From: Acidobacteriota bacterium
GTDB taxonomy: Bacteria; Acidobacteriota; Thermoanaerobaculia; Multivoradales; Multivoraceae
DNA length: 64,000 nucleotides
Assembly (NCBI GenBank): GCA_028877275.1
Contig: JAPPFP010000006.1
Location: forward strand, 248,001 to 312,000
Direction: 5' to 3'
The number at the start of each line of letters is the position of its first letter. The first letter of the stretch is position 1. A program made the translations under genes and the position numbers. Shown here one piece after another: positions 57,531 to 64,000 of this stretch. Under the pieces are notes generated by a model, which ran no database searches, was not told where the DNA came from, and was given only the letters and a program-made list of their open reading frames with translations.

Positions 57531-58420
57531 TGCGTCTCCGTTCCTTCGAGCTTCTCGAGCCGGTAGTAGTAGCGCCGGTCCGGGCCACTGGGTGCGCCGG
57601 CGTCCCCGCCGGCATCTGAAACGCTGGGTGCGCCGGCCTTCTGGCCGGCATCCGGCTCTGCCCGCTCGCGCCAGGTGAAGCCCGTGACCGCGTAGCCGTC
57701 CTCCAGGTGCTCCTGAAACTGCGCCCGGGTGCGTCGCCGCCAGGCGGAGGCGACCTCAGGCGCGGAGCGCAGGATGGAACCGATGTTCGGCGGCACTTCG
57801 ACCCAGGCGGTGTCCACCAGCGTCTCGTCGACGGGGAAGGGCGGCTTGTCCCGGGTCGGTCCGGCCGCCGGGCCGCCCTCCATCAGGGCCGCGACACGCT
57901 CGCTCCCGATCGCCCAGGCGACGATGAAACGGTCTGTTCCCAGTCCACTGTGCAGGATGCTGCCCGTGTCCTCGCCGTACATGTCCTCGACGTACTCGAC
58001 CGGCTGCGCGCCGAGCCGGTTCAGGTTGAGGTTCGCGTTCCGGGCGACCAGGGGATCGTAGGTCCAGTACACGGTCTCGACGTCGAGTTCCAGCAGGAGC
58101 TCGCGCTGGAACGCCTTGAGCTCGCGGCCCAACCCGAGGCCGCGGGCCTCCCGCGTCACCGCCAGCATGTGGGACCAGTGGGCGCGCTCCCCGAAGCGGA
58201 AGCCGCTCATGCCATAGATGAAGCCCAGCATCCGGCCGGCCCCGTCGTAGGCGCCGGCGACGACACCGCCCATCTTCTGGGAGATCTTCAGCATCGGCGG
58301 CGGCACCGCGTCGTCGAAGCTGTCGCCCCAGGTCTGCTGCTGGAGTTCGACCACCGCCGCGTAGTCCGCGTCGGAACTCGCGTTGCGAAGCTCGATGCCG
58401 GAGGTCAGCCACCTGCGCAT
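57527..58420 (-). CDS. GNAT-family acyltransferase with palindromic-element insertion near the C-terminus
   Basis: A 297-residue protein of the COG3375 type. The GNAT core is at residues 10-165: AAVVELQQQTWGD, then MLGFIYGMSGFR, MLAVTREARGLGLGRELKAFQ (acyl-CoA loop) and VARNANLNLNRLGAQPVEYVED. A second region to about 245 ends YAVTGFTWRER. Residues about 246-280 are the tandem insertion, followed by the tail YYYRLEKLEG. Known COG3375 partners of NSARs acylate D-amino acids; pairing with the downstream NSAR (ATGA overlap) suggests D-to-L amino-acid conversion. The repeat-encoded insert, rich in Ala, Gly and Pro, sits where the family has a variable tail. Confidence 0.88.
   Translation of the reverse strand: MRRWLTSGIELRNASSDADYAAVVELQQQTWGDSFDDAVPPPMLKISQKMGGVVAGAYDGAGRMLGFIYGMSGFRFGERAHWSHMLAVTREARGLGLGRELKAFQRELLLELDVETVYWTYDPLVARNANLNLNRLGAQPVEYVEDMYGEDTGSILHSGLGTDRFIVAWAIGSERVAALMEGGPAAGPTRDKPPFPVDETLVDTAWVEVPPNIGSILRSAPEVASAWRRRTRAQFQEHLEDGYAVTGFTWRERAEPDAGQKAGAPSVSDAGGDAGAPSGPDRRYYYRLEKLEGTETQ
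57588..57655. repeat. Two in-frame palindromic repeat units inside the GNAT gene
   Basis: Unit 57624-57655 carries GCCGGCC-TTCT-GGCCGGC, and 57627-57655 is identical over 29 bases to the intergenic copy at 53627-53655. Unit 57588-57618 has the related GCCGGCG-TCCC-CGCCGGC core. The two units start 36 bases (12 codons) apart. On the minus strand they encode PDAGQKAGAPS and SDAGGDAGAPS. Insertion of the units keeps the GNAT reading frame open. Confidence 0.85.
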
Positions 58421-58533
58421 GGTGGGCGATGGTACAGCGGTACGCGCCGAGGCGACGTGCTCGCGTGTCGCTTTGGCTGGTAGCGCGAGTGGACGTTGGC
58501 TCGGCGTCGATCAGTTAGATTCGGTGTCGCCCA

Positions 58534-58547
58534 GGAAGGCGCCTTCC
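58534..58547. promoter_or_regulatory. Perfect 14-bp palindrome over the antitoxin ribosome-binding site
   Basis: GGAAGGCGCCTTCC is a perfect palindrome ending at the base before GTG 58548, and it includes the Shine-Dalgarno AGGAAGG. Phd/VapB antitoxins usually bind palindromes near their own start. This could be a relic operator. Confidence 0.55.
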
Positions 58548-58813
58548 GTGTCAGAGATCGGCGTACTCGAGGCCACGACCCATCTTCCGCAACTGCTGAA
58601 GCGTGTACGGGCGGGCGAGAGGTTCGTCATTACTCGGCATGATCGGCCGATCGCCGAGTTGATTCCCTACCGTGGAGCCGACACGGGCGAGGTGCGCACC
58701 GCGATCGAAGACCTGAAGGCACCGCGATCGAAGACCTGAAGGAGTTACGGAAGTCACACAGCCTGGGTGGGCTGTCTGTTCGCGAGTTGGTCGAGGAAGG
58801 GCGCCGCTACTGA
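58548..58813 (+). pseudogene. Phd/YefM-type antitoxin, frameshifted by a 23-bp duplication
   Basis: GTG 58548 begins a Phd-family antitoxin: IGVLEATTHLPQLLKRVRAG, then ERFVITRHDRPIAELIPYRG, the typical N-terminal DNA-binding half. At 58696 a 23-base tandem duplication shifts the frame and ends it at 58739 (63 codons). Removing one copy restores an 80-residue protein with TAIEDLKELRKSHSLGG and the C-terminal SVRELVEEGRRY, exactly the toxin-binding tail expected, ending at TGA 58811-58813. The present product would retain DNA binding but not toxin neutralisation. The gene is therefore probably inactive as an antitoxin, though it may still repress. Confidence 0.9.
58696..58741 (+). repeat. 23-bp tandem duplication in the antitoxin gene
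   Basis: Copies at 58696-58718 and 58719-58741 are identical (GCACCGCGAT...CCTGAAG). As 23 is not a multiple of three, the second copy causes a frameshift. Confidence 0.95.
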
Positions 58814-58836
58814 TGCCCTTCGTGCTGGGCGAGTGA
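58813..58836 (+). pseudogene. Remnant of a vapC-type PIN toxin
   Basis: ATG 58813 overlaps the restored antitoxin stop by one base (TGATG), the usual vapBC junction. The seven codons MPFVLGE match the start of PIN toxins (typically M-x-F-V-L-D) but TGA follows at once. The next gene's end lies 8 bases on, so the toxin body has been deleted. Confidence 0.75.
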
Positions 58837-58843
58837 TCGCGGT

Positions 58844-59029
58844 TCAGCCTGTGCGCCTCGCGCGGTAGCCGGCGTAGAGAAGAACCAGGCCTGCGGGGAA
58901 ACTGGCTCCCGCGAGGAAGCCGATGGCGAGTTCGGCAAGTACCGGCCCGCCGTCCGGGGTCTGAAACATCGTCACGACCGCCGCGACCCCGACGATCAGC
59001 AGGAACCCACCTGCGACGATCCGTTTCAC
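58844..59029 (-). CDS. Small two-helix membrane protein coupled to the aldehyde dehydrogenase-like gene
   Basis: A 61-residue protein starting at GTG 59029, overlapping the preceding stop by four bases (GTGA). It has two hydrophobic helices (AGGFLLIVGVAAVVTMF and ELAIGFLAGASFPAGLVLLY) joined by a short QTPDGGP turn and ending in RARRTG. I do not recognise a family. The translational coupling and codon use like the neighbours support a real gene; it could anchor or regulate the upstream dehydrogenase. Confidence 0.65.
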   Translation of the reverse strand: MKRIVAGGFLLIVGVAAVVTMFQTPDGGPVLAELAIGFLAGASFPAGLVLLYAGYRARRTG

Positions 59030-60501
59030 TGAGTCACCTCCGCCTCCTGGAACGCCCGCGCCCGGAACAGAAAGTCGATGATGTTCCCCTCGTGGGGCTG
59101 CAGCCAGTTGAGCTGAATCGTCGGCACCGGGCCGAGGTTCAGACGGTCGACGTGGGTGGCGTCGATCAGTTGGCGTCGCCAGCCTTCGTCGCCGGTGATC
59201 GCGCTGCACACCAGGGTGTCGCCGATCGCATTCAGCATCTTCTGCTGCGGGCACTCGACGACGGAGACGAAGGGGAACATGTACTCGACGTTTGCGGCTT
59301 CGATGTCGGCGTCGGCGCAGTGGAGAACGGTTGGCAGCAGGTAGTCGCAGCGTTCGCGTTCGTCGAGCCGGCCGTTGCCGCGGATCTCGGAGGTCAGGTC
59401 GCGGACGCCGGGAACGTCGACCTGCCGCTCGATCATGCCGTCGATCGCCTTCGCCATGCCCGGCACGGTGAAGGCGGCGAGCGGCGACTCGGGGTCGTCG
59501 GCCGGCTTGGGCAGCACGGGCGCCAGCCGCTCGGCGAGGGCCTGGGCGATCTCCTCCGTGTGGCGCGAGGCCCAGACGCCGGAACAGGAGATGCAGCTCC
59601 GGCCGCTGTTGACCAGCACGCTGTCGACCATGACGTCGAGGTACTGCTCCCAGTCGTCGACGACGTCGTCGCCGAGCAGGATCTTGCTGAAGCCGGGACC
59701 GTGCGGCTGGACCCGGGGATCGTTCTGGTAGCGGGCGACGGTGTCGGCGCCGCCGAAGATCATGCTGCGGGAACAGGAGGCGAGGACGGCCGCGCCGATG
59801 TCGCCTTCGCCCGGGTAGATCGAGATGGCCTCACGGGGCACGCCGGCCTGGGCGAAGGCCTCGGTCATCCGGTACGGCGTCCACGGCTCCTGGGGTCCAG
59901 GCTTGAACACGAGGCCGATCTGTAGCGGGATGACCGGCATCCACAGCGTGTGCACGCCGGGCGAGTTGGAGGGCAGCACCAGGCCGATCACCGGCGCCTG
60001 CGCCTGGTAGCTGACCGGCACGCCGCGTTCTTCCATGCCGTGGCCCCGGGCCAGAATGTCGAGGTCGAGACCGCGGGTCAGCGCCTCCAGCACCTCGCCC
60101 ATGTTCGTCAGCACGAAGTGGTTCTTGTCCATGTTCGCCCGGCACATGTGCTCGGGCAGGCCGGTCGTCGCCGACTGGTAGTGGACGAAGTCCTCCGGAG
60201 TCTGGCTGCCGCTGCCGAGCGGCAGGTCCGCGTTCAGGTAGAGGTCGGCGGCCCTGATCACCATCGAGATCAGTTCGCTGGACGGAATCTCGCGGAGGAT
60301 GTCGCGGGCGCGTTGGGCGCGGCGCATGTCGCGCTGGACCAGGCCGGGGTTCGTCTGGTGCAGCGTGGCGAGCTCCTCGCCGGTCTCGAAGTGAACGATC
60401 GTCGCCCTTTCGAGCGACTCGTAGGGCTTGCCCCAACGGATGGCGGGGATGTCGATCATTCCGGTTACCTGTTGCCGGTCCGGGACGGCCCGGGACGTCA
60501 T
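59026..60501 (-). CDS. Aldehyde dehydrogenase superfamily enzyme (LuxC/acyl-CoA-reductase-like)
   Basis: A 491-residue ALDH-fold protein. The N-terminal 130 residues are helical and unlike classical ALDH. The cofactor fold has PVIGLVLPSNSPGVHTLW and IGLVFKPGPQEPWTPYR. The nucleophile loop is LVNSGRSCISCSGVWASR, with two cysteines three residues apart, the first likely catalytic. CDYLLPTVLHCADADIEAANVE replaces the usual glutamate strand. Such shapes resemble LuxC, which reduces acyl groups to aldehydes, or oxidative CoA-acylating enzymes. Start could also be the ATG at codon 15. It overlaps the small membrane gene and diverges from the Rieske gene by 58 bases. Confidence 0.8.
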   Translation of the reverse strand: MTSRAVPDRQQVTGMIDIPAIRWGKPYESLERATIVHFETGEELATLHQTNPGLVQRDMRRAQRARDILREIPSSELISMVIRAADLYLNADLPLGSGSQTPEDFVHYQSATTGLPEHMCRANMDKNHFVLTNMGEVLEALTRGLDLDILARGHGMEERGVPVSYQAQAPVIGLVLPSNSPGVHTLWMPVIPLQIGLVFKPGPQEPWTPYRMTEAFAQAGVPREAISIYPGEGDIGAAVLASCSRSMIFGGADTVARYQNDPRVQPHGPGFSKILLGDDVVDDWEQYLDVMVDSVLVNSGRSCISCSGVWASRHTEEIAQALAERLAPVLPKPADDPESPLAAFTVPGMAKAIDGMIERQVDVPGVRDLTSEIRGNGRLDERERCDYLLPTVLHCADADIEAANVEYMFPFVSVVECPQQKMLNAIGDTLVCSAITGDEGWRRQLIDATHVDRLNLGPVPTIQLNWLQPHEGNIIDFLFRARAFQEAEVTQ

Positions 60502-60559
60502 GGGGGTGGCGGGCGAAAGAGGCGAAATCGTAGCACCGGGCTGCTAGCCTTCGCCGGCC

Positions 60560-61126
60560 ATGCAGAACAGGCGGACGGTTCTCAAATCGGCCCTCGGTCT
60601 GGGTCTGACCGTGCGCGGACTGAATGTGCTTCACGCGCAGGAGGACGATCCGCGCAGGGTCCGGCCGCGGGAGGGCGACCGGTTCGTGTTCGCCTTCGGG
60701 CCGCGCCAGGGAGAGACGATCCGGGTGGACGATGTGCCGATGGTGAGCGAGCAGGTGATCTCCTACGCGATGGACCCGGCAAGCGGCGCGGTCCGCGACG
60801 GATCGCGCCTGAATCAGGTGCTGCTGCTGCGTTTTGACCCGGACTCGCTGGCTCCGGAGACCAGGGCCGCGTCGGTCGACGGCGTCGTCGCCTATTCGGG
60901 AATCTGCCCCCACACCGGCTGCGACATCGAGGACTGGTCGGAGGAGACGGAGTTCCTCGTCTGTTCGTGCCACGACTCGGAATTCGATCCGAGGGACGGC
61001 GCCGAAGTGATTTCGGGGCCGGCGCCGCGCCGATTGCCCTCGTTGCCGTTGCGGGCCGAGGGGGACGGCGTCCTCGTGGCCGCCGGCGGCTTCAGCGCCA
61101 CGATCCGGTTCGAAAGGGAGTTCTGA
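60560..61126 (+). CDS. Rieske 2Fe-2S protein, Tat-type signal
   Basis: A 188-residue exported Rieske protein. The N-terminus MQNRRTVLKSALGLGL is a twin-arginine-type signal with AHAQ-like cleavage (VLHAQ, about residue 27). Cluster ligands are C116 and H118 (CPHTGC) and C135 and H138 (CSCHDS), with C121 and C137 placed to form the stabilising disulfide of high-potential Rieske proteins. GAEVISGPAPRRLPSLPLR is the usual closing segment. No cytochrome b or dioxygenase accompanies it. It lies 2 bases before a PQQ dehydrogenase, so a role as the electron acceptor of that enzyme is plausible. Confidence 0.92.
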   Translation: MQNRRTVLKSALGLGLTVRGLNVLHAQEDDPRRVRPREGDRFVFAFGPRQGETIRVDDVPMVSEQVISYAMDPASGAVRDGSRLNQVLLLRFDPDSLAPETRAASVDGVVAYSGICPHTGCDIEDWSEETEFLVCSCHDSEFDPRDGAEVISGPAPRRLPSLPLRAEGDGVLVAAGGFSATIRFEREF

Positions 61127-61128
61127 CG

Positions 61129-62844
61129 ATGGTGGATCGGCAAGCGGTTCTTCGATGGACGGTCGCCCTCCCCATGTTCGGCGCCGCGGTGGTGCCGGCG
61201 ATCGGCCAGGAGCGCGCCTACCGCGCAGTCACCCAGGAGCGGCTGCTCGCGCCCGAGCCCGAGAACTGGCTGATGTATCGGCGTACGTACGACGGTTGGG
61301 GCTACAGCCCGCTCGACGGGATCGACACCTCGAACGTCGCCTCGCTCGCCCCGGTCTGGACGTTCTCGACCAGCATCAACGAGGGTCACCAGGCGCCGCC
61401 GATCGTCAACGACGGCACGATATTCATCACGACGCCCGGGAGCCGCGTGCTGGCGCTGGATGCGCGTACAGGCGAATTGCTGTGGCGCTTCGTGCCCGAG
61501 CTGCCGGAAGACCTGCAGCAGATGCACCCGACCAACCGCGGTGTTGCGCTCTGGGGCGACCGGGTCTACGTCGCCACCGTCGACGCGCGCCTCTTCGCGC
61601 TTGACGCGCGGACGGGACGGGTGGTCTGGGAGACGGCCGTCGAGAACTACGCCCGCGGCTACTACATGACGCTCGCGCCGCTGGCCGTCGAGGGCAAGGT
61701 GCTCGTCGGCGTTTCGGGCGGCGAGTGGGGGATTCGCGGCTTCATCGCTGCCTACGACGCGGACAGCGGCGACGAACTCTGGAAGACCTACACGATCCCC
61801 GGCCCCGGTGAACCCGGCCACGACACCTGGCCCGGCGACACGTGGCTCACCGGCGGCGTCTCCGTCTGGGTCACCGGCACCTATGACCCCGACCTGCGAC
61901 TGACGTACTGGGGCACCGGCAACGGCGGTCCCTGGATGGGCGACGCGCGTCCGGGCGACAACCTGTACTCGACCTCGGTACTGGCCCTGGATGTGGACAC
62001 CGGCGCGATCCGGGCCCATCACCAGTACCACTGGAACGACAGTTGGGACTGGGACGAGGTCGATCCGCCGATGCTCATCGACGTCGAGCGCGGCGGCAGC
62101 ACGCGCAAGGCCCTGGTCCATCCAGGCCGCAACGCCTACATCTGGGTGCTGGAGCGGAGCGCCGACTCGATCGGTTTCCTGGACGCGACGAAGTTCGTCT
62201 ACCAGGACGTGTTTACGTCGATCGATCCAGAGACCGGGCGGCCCGAGTACGACCCGGCGAAGACCCCGGGCACCGGCGAACGGGCGGTGTTCTGTCCGTC
62301 CTGGTCCGGCGCCAAGAACTGGCCGCCGGCCGCCTACCACCCGGGAACGAAGCTGCTCTACATCCCCGCCAACGAGAACACGTGCTCCCACCTCGAGGGC
62401 GTCGAGGAGGAGTACCGCCCGGGCCGCACCTTCATGGGCATGGAGGGAGGCTTCGTCTCGCGCGAGGGCGCGGACCACTACGGCGAACTGCAGGCGTGGA
62501 ACCTGGACACGCGGGAGAAGGTCTGGACCGTCGAGTTCGAGCGCAAGCTCTGGGGGCCGGTGCTGACGACGGCGGGGGGCCTGGTCTTTGTGGGCGGCAC
62601 GAGCGACCGCTACTTCCGTGCCTTCGACGCGGCGACGGGGGAGCTTCTGTGGCGCCAACGCACGAACTCCGGCGTCACCGGCGTGCCCACGTCCTTTGAG
62701 GTCGACGGCGTGCAGTACATCGCGGTCCAGTCGGGCTGGGGCGTCGACGCGCAGCGCGGCACGAACCATCTGGACGGAGCGATCGGCACCCGGACCTACG
62801 TGCCGCAGGGCGGCGTGCTCTGGGTCTTCGCCCTGCCCGACTAG
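61129..62844 (+). CDS. PQQ-dependent alcohol dehydrogenase-like protein (eight-bladed propeller)
   Basis: A 571-residue quinoprotein starting at ATG 61129, with signal peptide ending near AIGQ-ERA. Repeating W-motif blades are visible: VLALDARTGELLWRFVPE, LFALDARTGRVVWETAVE, AYDADSGDELWKTYT and AFDAATGELLWRQRTNSGV. PQQ-ADH features are GDTWLTGGVSVWVTG, YWGTGNGGPWMGD and the substrate-side HHQYHWNDSWDWDEVDPP. The adjacent-cysteine pair typical of methanol dehydrogenase is not visible, and there is no cytochrome c domain. It probably oxidises an alcohol in the periplasm. The only obvious redox partner here is the overlapping-spaced Rieske protein. Confidence 0.9.
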   Translation: MVDRQAVLRWTVALPMFGAAVVPAIGQERAYRAVTQERLLAPEPENWLMYRRTYDGWGYSPLDGIDTSNVASLAPVWTFSTSINEGHQAPPIVNDGTIFITTPGSRVLALDARTGELLWRFVPELPEDLQQMHPTNRGVALWGDRVYVATVDARLFALDARTGRVVWETAVENYARGYYMTLAPLAVEGKVLVGVSGGEWGIRGFIAAYDADSGDELWKTYTIPGPGEPGHDTWPGDTWLTGGVSVWVTGTYDPDLRLTYWGTGNGGPWMGDARPGDNLYSTSVLALDVDTGAIRAHHQYHWNDSWDWDEVDPPMLIDVERGGSTRKALVHPGRNAYIWVLERSADSIGFLDATKFVYQDVFTSIDPETGRPEYDPAKTPGTGERAVFCPSWSGAKNWPPAAYHPGTKLLYIPANENTCSHLEGVEEEYRPGRTFMGMEGGFVSREGADHYGELQAWNLDTREKVWTVEFERKLWGPVLTTAGGLVFVGGTSDRYFRAFDAATGELLWRQRTNSGVTGVPTSFEVDGVQYIAVQSGWGVDAQRGTNHLDGAIGTRTYVPQGGVLWVFALPD

Positions 62845-62959
62845 CGGCCCCAACCCGGGAGTCGCCGCGGCGGCCGGTGCTGTAGTCTGCCGCCCCCCAA
62901 GCCCAGGATCACACCAAGCCGCCGATCACAGCAGGACCTAGCCCGATTGGAGTTCGCAG

Positions 62960-64000
62960 ATGGAAGTCGCCAGCGCTGACGCCCAGGCCCAGGCCAGGGA
63001 ACGACTCGATGCCCACGTCCGGGACATGATGGCGTGGCACTTCAGCCCGGACACCGGAACGCCGTTCTGGCTGGACTTCGCGTCGAAGCTCGACTTCGAC
63101 CCGCGCAGCGATGTCGCCTGCTACGCGGACCTGCGCAAGTTCCCGCCGTTCGAGGACGAGTGGCTGCGCGGCGGTCCGGTGCGGCGCTGGGTGCCGAAGG
63201 CGATGGCCGACGACCCGATCTACGTCTTCGAGACCGGCGGCACGACCGGCATCCCGAAGAGTCGGGTGGCGCTCAACGACTTCCGTACGGACTACGAGCT
63301 GTTCAGCGCCAGCCTGCCGGACGAACACTTCCCGCCGGGCAGCAACTGGCTGATGCTGGGGCCGTCGGGCCCGCGCCGCCTGCGTCTGGCGGTGGAGCAC
63401 CTCTGCCAGTACCGCGGCGGCATCTGCTTCTGCGTCGACCTCGACCCGCGCTGGGTGATCAAGCTGATCAAGAAGGGCTGGATGGAGCACCTGGAAGCGT
63501 ACAAGGACCACGTGATCGACCAGGCGCTGGCGGTGCTGTCGGCCGGTCACGACATCCAGGCGATGTTCGCGACGCCAAAGCTGCTCGAGTCTCTCTGCCT
63601 GGCGCTCGAGGACCGCGGTCAGACACTCGCCGACACCGGCATCAAGGGCATCTTCTCGGGCGGCACGGAGTTCACGCCGCAATGGACCCGCTTCGCGGTC
63701 GAGGAGCTGCTCGACGGCGTCTATATGACGCCCACCTATGGCAACACCCTGATGGGCCTGGCCGCGTCGCGGCCGGTCACGCCGGCGGACGGCTACACGA
63801 TCGCCTACTACGCGCCGCAGCCGCGGGCCGTGCTCGAGGTCGTCGACCCGGACGATCCGGACCAGGTCGTCGACTACGGCGCCACCGGCCGCGTGCGGCT
63901 CACGACGTTGACCCGCGAGTTCTTCGTGCCCGGCTTCCTCGAGCGCGACGAGGGCGAGCGGGAGCAGCCCTACGTCGACTACCCCTGGGACGGCGTCAGC
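62960..64000 (+). CDS. PaaK/LuxE-like AMP-forming adenylating enzyme, N-terminal part
   Basis: An ATG at 62960 opens a frame of 347 codons that runs off the right edge. The ATP loop is YVFETGGTTGIPKSRVAL near residue 100, the ANL superfamily motif (GTTGIPK) of the PaaK/LuxE branch. GIKGIFSGGTEFTPQWTR and VYMTPTYGNTLMGLAA follow where this branch has its second and third motifs. The C-terminal hinge (DTGD-type) begins near VVDYGATGRVRL. It activates a carboxylic acid as acyl-AMP, then passes it to CoA or a protein thiol. Proximity to the LuxC-like and PQQ genes suggests an aldehyde/acid route. Confidence 0.88.
   Translation, partial: MEVASADAQAQARERLDAHVRDMMAWHFSPDTGTPFWLDFASKLDFDPRSDVACYADLRKFPPFEDEWLRGGPVRRWVPKAMADDPIYVFETGGTTGIPKSRVALNDFRTDYELFSASLPDEHFPPGSNWLMLGPSGPRRLRLAVEHLCQYRGGICFCVDLDPRWVIKLIKKGWMEHLEAYKDHVIDQALAVLSAGHDIQAMFATPKLLESLCLALEDRGQTLADTGIKGIFSGGTEFTPQWTRFAVEELLDGVYMTPTYGNTLMGLAASRPVTPADGYTIAYYAPQPRAVLEVVDPDDPDQVVDYGATGRVRLTTLTREFFVPGFLERDEGEREQPYVDYPWDGVS

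Noticed and set aside
58383-58547. A longer antitoxin start at 58383
   Set aside because: That part overlaps the divergent GNAT start and does not resemble the Phd family, while GTG 58548 begins exactly at the conserved N-terminus.

Overview
The window is 64 kb of very GC-rich, densely coding bacterial DNA. It carries about 50 protein genes, no rRNA or tRNA that I can see, no CRISPR array and no insertion sequence. No gene-free stretch exceeds 300 bases; the longest gap is 33408-33668. Many genes start with GTG or TTG and share 4-base stop/start overlaps with the gene before them. Secreted and membrane peptidases, sulfatases, a TonB receptor, PQQ and Rieske proteins, a phytanoyl-CoA dioxygenase and a secreted protein with a tandem C-terminal domain that I associate with Acidobacteriota suggest a Gram-negative marine or host-associated heterotroph. 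Acidobacteriota (Thermoanaerobaculia-like) is my best guess, at low to moderate confidence.

Layout. 1-7273 (minus): the N-terminal part of a reprolysin-like protease, then two tandem membrane-anchored sulfatase-superfamily proteins. 7314-13498: ispG, a secreted S1 sulfatase translationally coupled to an HD hydrolase, a rhomboid-like pseudoprotease, and an ABC-2 permease fused to a CPBP protease. 13511-18596 (minus): the rest of the NatAB-like ABC exporter, an APH-type kinase, and thiC under a TPP riboswitch. 18800-26872 (plus): an overlapping pyruvate dehydrogenase operon aceE-aceF-lpd, in which E3 carries its own lipoyl domain, then an S4 RNA-binding protein and a peptide-binding lipoprotein. 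26903-33407: a GST, two small uncharacterised proteins, M28 and M48 peptidases, a PhyH dioxygenase and YjgN/DUF898. 33669-40194 (plus): a duplicated LolA-like protein, a TonB receptor, and both subunits of topoisomerase VI. 40245-48160 (minus): a Cache/PKD secreted protein, a tight SCP2-sulfotransferase-DUF1214 operon, a serine hydrolase, a methyltransferase and an SDR.

48209-54710: an Elp3-type tRNA-modifying radical SAM enzyme overlapping pncB, then nadE, with a pncA-like hydrolase convergent to them, giving an NAD-salvage neighbourhood. 54824-58420: enoyl-CoA hydratase, SDR, and a GNAT/NSAR-OSBS pair. 58534-58836: a broken vapBC-type toxin-antitoxin locus. The antitoxin is frameshifted by a 23-bp tandem duplication and only the first codons of the toxin remain. 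58844-64000: a LuxC/aldehyde-dehydrogenase-like enzyme with a coupled small membrane protein, a Rieske protein coupled to a PQQ dehydrogenase, and the start of a PaaK/LuxE-like adenylating enzyme. Together these could form an alcohol to aldehyde to acyl-CoA module.

The most unusual items are the topoisomerase VI operon, the decayed toxin-antitoxin locus, a short palindromic repeat found both between genes and in frame inside a GNAT gene, the SCP2/sulfotransferase/DUF1214 operon, and the Rieske-PQQ dehydrogenase pair.
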